From contig JACJYC010000008.1 in the NCBI GenBank assembly GCA_020636325.1, forward strand, positions 124,001 through 188,000: a stretch of 64,000 nucleotides of DNA. Reading direction: 5' to 3'. Origin of the DNA: Lewinellaceae bacterium (GTDB taxonomy: Bacteria; Bacteroidota; Bacteroidia; Chitinophagales; Saprospiraceae). Shown here in pieces: positions 60,043 through 64,000 of this stretch. A program made the position numbers and the translations under genes. Under the pieces are notes generated by a model, which was given only the letters and a program-made list of their open reading frames with translations, ran no database searches and was not told the origin of the DNA. Each line of letters begins with the position of its first letter. Positions within the stretch are counted from its first letter, which is position 1.

Positions 60043-61812
60043 TCAGAAGTTACCAGTGTCCGCATCCTCTTTCAGGGAGCCTTGCCTGAGGAAATTAATG
60101 ATATCTACGCTTGCTTTGGCGAGGAACATCAACTTCTCCGGGACTGCTTGCCTGGCTCCGAGGGCTTTCAGAAAAAAGTGCAGCCTGACCAGGTGAAATT
60201 GCCGGATTATTTCATCTCGCCAAATCTGATCATGATGACGGTTGATGGAATAATCCAACATATGGTCATTCAGTTGATAGATCAATTCAAGGCATTCAAC
60301 GTCGATTTTTCGCTCCATTTCATGATATAACCAGCTTTTGTGAAAGTCGAGCCATTTTCGAAGGAGTTCGAAATTGTAAACGATCATTTTATCGGGGAGC
60401 AGTGCAAGTTCAAGGTCGGCAGAAAGGCACCCTACATCCATTAAGGCATGTTGGGTAGGTTGCCTGGTGATATTCGAAAAATTAATAAAGGCAATATCTT
60501 GTCCGTTCTGGGAGATCAACACATTGGAGGCCGTAAGATCGCCATGAACAAATTTCACAGGTGTGGAGTTACCCCTTGACTGCATCTCAATATCCCTCAA
60601 AATAAACTGGCTGTCCTCCAGTAACTCATAAAGCAATTTTAGCTCCCTGAACAATCCGATACTATCCAACAGGTTTTTGGGATAATGCAACCCGATCCAT
60701 TCCAGGGTTTGAATGCAGGATTTTTTGGAACTGTCCTGTAATTTAAGCCCTTTGTAATTCAATCCGGGGCGAAGAATGCCACCGACAAAAGGCGGCAGGT
60801 TTTTTACGTATTCGATATTTTTCTCGTTCGGACTCGTTCCTAATTCCTCCAGATCGGAAAGGTGCTCAAATATGTCTTCAAATAGTTCATATCCAAGTTT
60901 CCCTTCCCTCGGATCCCCGAGGTATTCCAATAAAGTTATCTTGTCAAATAAAAAGTTGGTCCTCAAACAATACCATCCGTGCAATTTCCTGAAATAGCAA
61001 TCTTTCCCTGACTGGTTTCCCTCCAGCGGTTCGGCCATCAGAAATTTTTTCCCATGCAAACTTCGCTTTCTTCCCTGCTCACCGAACCAGGCCTCTCTTT
61101 CCAGGGCTTCGTGATCCTTCGAAATTTTGATGGCATAGACTTCAAGTTGCGGATTATTGCAAATCACTTTGACAATAAAAGTATTCGGAGCTGTTGACTT
61201 TAAAACGTCAAGCTGGTATCGTTCAAATCCGGCCGGCAACATTGCTCCAAGGATATCGGCAATTTGATTATTGGTAAATGTTTTTTGGAACTCTAATGCC
61301 ATAAAATTCAAGCCTCCTCGAAGGAAATCAAAATTTTCTATCGGGTTCCATTCACCGCGTAAAAGATCCCGGACGAGTTGCGGAGGCGGCATTTTGTCCC
61401 GGTTGCTTTCGTAAAAGATTTTGAAATCGTAGATCTGTTCGTTGCCGATCCTTTTGGCCAGGTTGTATTCATCAATAAACTCGCCCTCTATTTTTTCGAC
61501 TCCGGCAGTGGTGAAAAAATAAATTCGGGTATCTCTGTGCACGATTTGCTTGTCTTTCCCGAGGTCTCCTTTGAGGTGGGCTGACAACTCCATATTATTG
61601 GTGTATCCCTTTTTTTCATCATATTGCTGGTTCATATGGATCCAGATCAACACCGGCGTATCCTCCGACAACTGGTGCAAAATGTTCCGGACATGGTTGG
61701 CATGGGTAGCCGGGATCACATAATGCGGCAGGATGCAGATCTTATTCATCACGAAACACATTCTGTCGGGGTCTTCCGGAATAAACACGATATGGATGGT
61801 TTCTTTATTCAT
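60043..61812 (-). CDS. Receiver-like domain fused to a degenerate APH-type kinase domain
   Basis: 589 residues. Residues 1-125 look like a Rossmann/receiver-like domain (IHIVFIPEDPDRMCFV...DTPVLIWIHMN...IYFFTTAGVEKIEGEFIDEYNLAKRI). Residues 165-550 recall aminoglycoside phosphotransferases: beta-3 Lys229 (VYAIKISKD), a helix with EREAW, and the loop HGDLTASNV (His423, Asp425, Asn430). The second metal-ligand motif, normally IDF/IDW, reads INF (Asn444), so catalysis is doubtful. Its start overlaps the upstream stop by 8 bp, so translation is coupled. Similar domains occur in multi-protein NTP-dependent conflict systems, but I have no search to confirm that. Confidence 0.6.
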   Translation of the reverse strand: MNKETIHIVFIPEDPDRMCFVMNKICILPHYVIPATHANHVRNILHQLSEDTPVLIWIHMNQQYDEKKGYTNNMELSAHLKGDLGKDKQIVHRDTRIYFFTTAGVEKIEGEFIDEYNLAKRIGNEQIYDFKIFYESNRDKMPPPQLVRDLLRGEWNPIENFDFLRGGLNFMALEFQKTFTNNQIADILGAMLPAGFERYQLDVLKSTAPNTFIVKVICNNPQLEVYAIKISKDHEALEREAWFGEQGRKRSLHGKKFLMAEPLEGNQSGKDCYFRKLHGWYCLRTNFLFDKITLLEYLGDPREGKLGYELFEDIFEHLSDLEELGTSPNEKNIEYVKNLPPFVGGILRPGLNYKGLKLQDSSKKSCIQTLEWIGLHYPKNLLDSIGLFRELKLLYELLEDSQFILRDIEMQSRGNSTPVKFVHGDLTASNVLISQNGQDIAFINFSNITRQPTQHALMDVGCLSADLELALLPDKMIVYNFELLRKWLDFHKSWLYHEMERKIDVECLELIYQLNDHMLDYSINRHHDQIWRDEIIRQFHLVRLHFFLKALGARQAVPEKLMFLAKASVDIINFLRQGSLKEDADTGNF

Positions 61813-62689
61813 GGATTAAAACGGTGATTTTTGATAACCTGAACAATGCCATCCGGAGGTTTTCTATCATTTCGGAAAGGTGTTCCAAATAAGGAATATT
61901 CTTTTCTCCGGCTTGGGCGTGTTTCATCCCGGATAAGGCCGATTCGATCCGGTCGGCTAGTCCGGCTATTGTCTTTTCATCGGTATGTTTATTATTTTGG
62001 TTGTAAACCAGTTGTTTGTCATTGACTTCCGCCAGTACATTCGAGCAGTGGATTATTTCTTCAAGGGTGGGCTTTATTTTGGTTTTCCAATTCGGCTCCA
62101 GATCAAGCCTGCAGCCCAGTTTGATTTTTTCTATATCCGTTTCCAGATAGTGCAACTGGTCAAGTATGTTTTCATTATGCGGTCTTATCTCGTTGAGCAA
62201 CCAGTGTAATTTATCGATACAAAGAGAAATGTAATTTCCGGCCCGGTCATCGCCTGATATGCTTTCAACTGTGGTCGGGATGTCTCCCGGCAAAGAATCG
62301 ATTTTATTTAAAATCTCCATTTTCCACTTCATTTTAATTTTTTTATGGATCGCTTCCTTGTCAAAATAACTCATCAGGATGACGCGGATTTGGTTGTTGA
62401 ATAATCTTGAATTCACCTCAAAGTATTTTTGTATGCCGTTGAAACGGTCAAGGGGGCCTTCGTCCCAATTCAACTCAGCCAGGATTACGATCACGTCATA
62501 AATGGAGAGATCAGTGGAAGAAAGCGCTTCTTCGTTCAGGATGCAGTGATAACCCAGTTTTTCGAGCCATGGGACACAGGGTTCCTTATGCCACAAAAAG
62601 ACTGTTTTCGGCTTTTTTTTCGCAGGACAAAAATGATTGTGCTGCAACAGGACTAAACTATCGGTGTAAACGTCGGCCATATTTAACAT
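61805..62689 (-). CDS. Receiver-like fold plus helical domain, unknown function
   Basis: 294 residues. Residues about 25-135 form alternating beta/alpha segments (KTVFLWHKEPCVPWLEKLGY, YDVIVILAELN, NQIRVILMSYFDKEAI) like a receiver domain, with the acidic LAELNWDEG at the position where a phospho-acceptor would be but without the standard DxxMP. The rest (140-294) is helical. It stands between the 160-residue gene (32 bp gap) and the APH-like gene (8-bp overlap) in one leftward operon. Start at ATG 62689 or 62680. Confidence 0.55.
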   Translation of the reverse strand: MLNMADVYTDSLVLLQHNHFCPAKKKPKTVFLWHKEPCVPWLEKLGYHCILNEEALSSTDLSIYDVIVILAELNWDEGPLDRFNGIQKYFEVNSRLFNNQIRVILMSYFDKEAIHKKIKMKWKMEILNKIDSLPGDIPTTVESISGDDRAGNYISLCIDKLHWLLNEIRPHNENILDQLHYLETDIEKIKLGCRLDLEPNWKTKIKPTLEEIIHCSNVLAEVNDKQLVYNQNNKHTDEKTIAGLADRIESALSGMKHAQAGEKNIPYLEHLSEMIENLRMALFRLSKITVLIHE

Positions 62690-62721
62690 TCAAGTGTCCA
62701 AATCGAAAATCACGGCGCAGG

Positions 62722-63204
62722 TCACGTTTTTAATTGTACGAACACAGCCAGCCTGTTAAGTTCCAGCCAGAACAATTTCCACTGACAACGGATATCGCTC
62801 AACATGCGGGACCCTAAGGCCGGGTAAGCCTTGCGCATTCGGTTCCATCTTTGAATCCTTCGCCCTAAATCGTCATTCAGGTGCCAGATTTTTTTCAAAA
62901 GATGTGACAATAGGGTAAGGTCGGAAGAAGTGTTGCAATACCTTTTTTCCAATAATTCGGCCAACTTCTTCTGGTCGCGGTTTAATCTGGTAACCACCCT
63001 GGATTGTTCCTTTTTCCAGAATGGATGCAAGGAATTGACCTCGCAGTTCGTCACCAGGCTCAAAGAGGCTTCAAAACCTTTTTTCAATTGCTGAACCTGC
63101 TCACTGTTCAAAATTTTTGCGACGCGCTTAAAGATCAATATTGATTCCATTTCCAGTTTATCAATTTTATTGTTATCTGCCATTTTAAAAGAAGAGTCGT
63201 ACAT
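62722..63204 (-). CDS. Helical protein of unknown function
   Basis: 160 residues, all alpha, basic C-terminal half (RRIQRWNRMRKAYPAL) and a final hydrophobic helix (LFWLELNRLAVFVQL). No family recognised, no signal. Starts 13 bp after the upstream gene stop, so it is part of the same leftward operon. ATG 63204 or the internal ATG eight codons later could be used. Confidence 0.55.
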   Translation of the reverse strand: MYDSSFKMADNNKIDKLEMESILIFKRVAKILNSEQVQQLKKGFEASLSLVTNCEVNSLHPFWKKEQSRVVTRLNRDQKKLAELLEKRYCNTSSDLTLLSHLLKKIWHLNDDLGRRIQRWNRMRKAYPALGSRMLSDIRCQWKLFWLELNRLAVFVQLKT

Positions 63205-63217
63205 TTCCAGGTTTGTT

Positions 63218-64000
63218 TTAGGAAAAATAATTATGATAGATTTCCCTGAAGCCGGGTTGGTTGCCCAGCAATGCCTCCAGGTCAGGCGTACGCCAGTTAA
63301 AATTCCTCTTATGGAAATCCTCTCCCGGAGGCGGGAATAATAGGTAACAAAAGAGGCCTTTTAAAAACCTTTCAAAAAACGAAAAATCCAGGGGAGCCCC
63401 CGATCTGAAATGAGCTGCCTGGTTTCTCATCCGGTATAAAAGTTTGCCCAGATAATCCTTTCTATGTTCCATTGCGGAAGACAGGGACGACCCTTGGTAG
63501 ACTGAGTGGAACGCTTCGAAAATTCCGCCTAAAAGGGTAATGATGGCTGCAATTCTGGAACTCTCATCATTTTTAACATAAAATCCTTCTTCGAGCAGCT
63601 TGTTTTGCAACAGTTCACGAAACTGGAGCAGCCCATGTGTCAGTTTTGAGAAAATAATCCCTTTATTGGGTTCAATTCTGGATGCAACCCCATCGCGTTC
63701 GGATATCCACTCCCAATTTTCCCACCACAATGTCTTTGTTTTCATCTTGTCCAATAACAGAAAGGATTTGGTCAGCAAAGAATATTGTTTATCGGTGAGT
63801 TTCGCCGCCATCTCAACAAGACTGATGATCCGCGCTGCACTTTTTTCCGCTGACAGGCGTTCATCAATGTTTTCTTTTATCCAGGAACCGTCGCTTCCCA
63901 GAACCCTTAAAGCTTTGTGTTTCTCCGGATTTCGGGAAGCGGTGGTCATGATCACCGGAATCATCGGCGCCTTTTTACGCAATGCTTTCAGGACAAGCGC
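63218..64000 (-). CDS. Receiver-like domain protein with helical C-terminus, N-terminus off the right edge
   Basis: At least 260 residues in an open frame to the window end. The visible N-terminal part (LRKKAPMIPVIMTTASRNPEKHKAL...GSDGSWIKEN) matches the last third of a receiver domain: the beta-4 Thr pair, then the beta-5 Lys in WIKE. About 200 helical residues follow (SLVEMAAKLTDKQYSLLTKSFLLLDKM; RNQAAHFRSGAPLDFSFFE), a region recalling the RNxxxH pattern of HEPN-type or nucleotidyltransferase-associated helical domains. It leads the leftward cassette seen in the window. Confidence 0.5.
   Translation of the reverse strand, partial: ALVLKALRKKAPMIPVIMTTASRNPEKHKALRVLGSDGSWIKENIDERLSAEKSAARIISLVEMAAKLTDKQYSLLTKSFLLLDKMKTKTLWWENWEWISERDGVASRIEPNKGIIFSKLTHGLLQFRELLQNKLLEEGFYVKNDESSRIAAIITLLGGIFEAFHSVYQGSSLSSAMEHRKDYLGKLLYRMRNQAAHFRSGAPLDFSFFERFLKGLFCYLLFPPPGEDFHKRNFNWRTPDLEALLGNQPGFREIYHNYFS

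Noticed and set aside
1..64000. tRNA, rRNA, tmRNA, RNase P and transposase genes
   Set aside because: I looked for T-loop GGTTCGA contexts, CCA ends and family signatures by eye and saw none that fit; absence is therefore only visual.

Overview
The window comes from a gliding-type member of the Bacteroidota, most likely the Saprospiria (Lewinella/Haliscomenobacter/Saprospira relatives). The evidence is a 1607-residue SprB-repeat adhesin with a gliding-motility C-terminal domain followed by a PorP/SprF-family gene, a type A T9SS sorting-domain protein, several PorT-type barrels, a TonB receptor, many lipoproteins, a secreted caspase-like protease, futalosine-pathway menaquinone synthesis, and promoters of the TAnnTTTG type. 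No tRNA, rRNA, transposase, integrase or CRISPR array was found.

Layout. 1-5 kb: a LytTR response regulator and a very large propeller/GAF/LytS-type sensor kinase (running off the left edge), then an outer-membrane barrel. 5-13 kb: GH1 glycosidase, a barrel, futalosine hydrolase, a pentapeptide-repeat protein, a Tat-exported Gfo/Idh/MocA oxidoreductase, a five-copy tandem array, a frame-disrupted membrane/PH-like gene, and a lipoprotein form of cyclohexadienyl dehydratase (PheC). 13-22 kb: PPC-domain protein, PEGA protein, NAD synthetase, an ATP-grasp-like protein, L-serine dehydratase, a barrel and a CBS protein. 22-37 kb is surface and secretion related: a Cys-rich secreted protein, a papain-like protease, a caspase-domain protein, the SprB-like adhesin with PorP/SprF, a GH9 cellulase and a T9SS cargo protein. 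37-49 kb: two helical proteins of unknown function, a YdiJ/D2HGDH-type oxidoreductase, a Uma2 nuclease, two candidate structured RNAs, rpe and a TonB receptor. 49-59 kb: a NarL-type two-component system, a trmD-biotin carrier-VOC-MDR operon, an FKBP isomerase, an S24 regulator, and two paralogous RRM proteins flanking a sigma-70 gene. 59-64 kb: a leftward cassette of unrecognised genes that combines receiver-like folds with an aminoglycoside-phosphotransferase-like domain lacking a metal-binding Asp; this is the best candidate for an undescribed system.

A second theme is the intergenic DNA. Many gaps between transcription units hold a short-period array (units of roughly 7 to 89 bp). Into several unrelated arrays is set the same 16-bp hairpin, CCACGC-NNNN-GCGTGG, with an invariant stem and variable loop. 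Other families are a CCGCC...GGCGG hairpin element paired with AACAACAAAC tracts (two inverted composite copies), GGGTGAGA arrays that fit the G-quadruplex rule, and an 86-89 bp alternating A/B array whose relatives are read into the 3' end of a gene. Several orphan rho-independent terminators with no gene upstream mark likely non-coding RNAs; the one before rpe folds like 6S RNA.

All calls are from reading the sequence. No database search was run, so family names rest on motif recognition and the confidence values reflect that.
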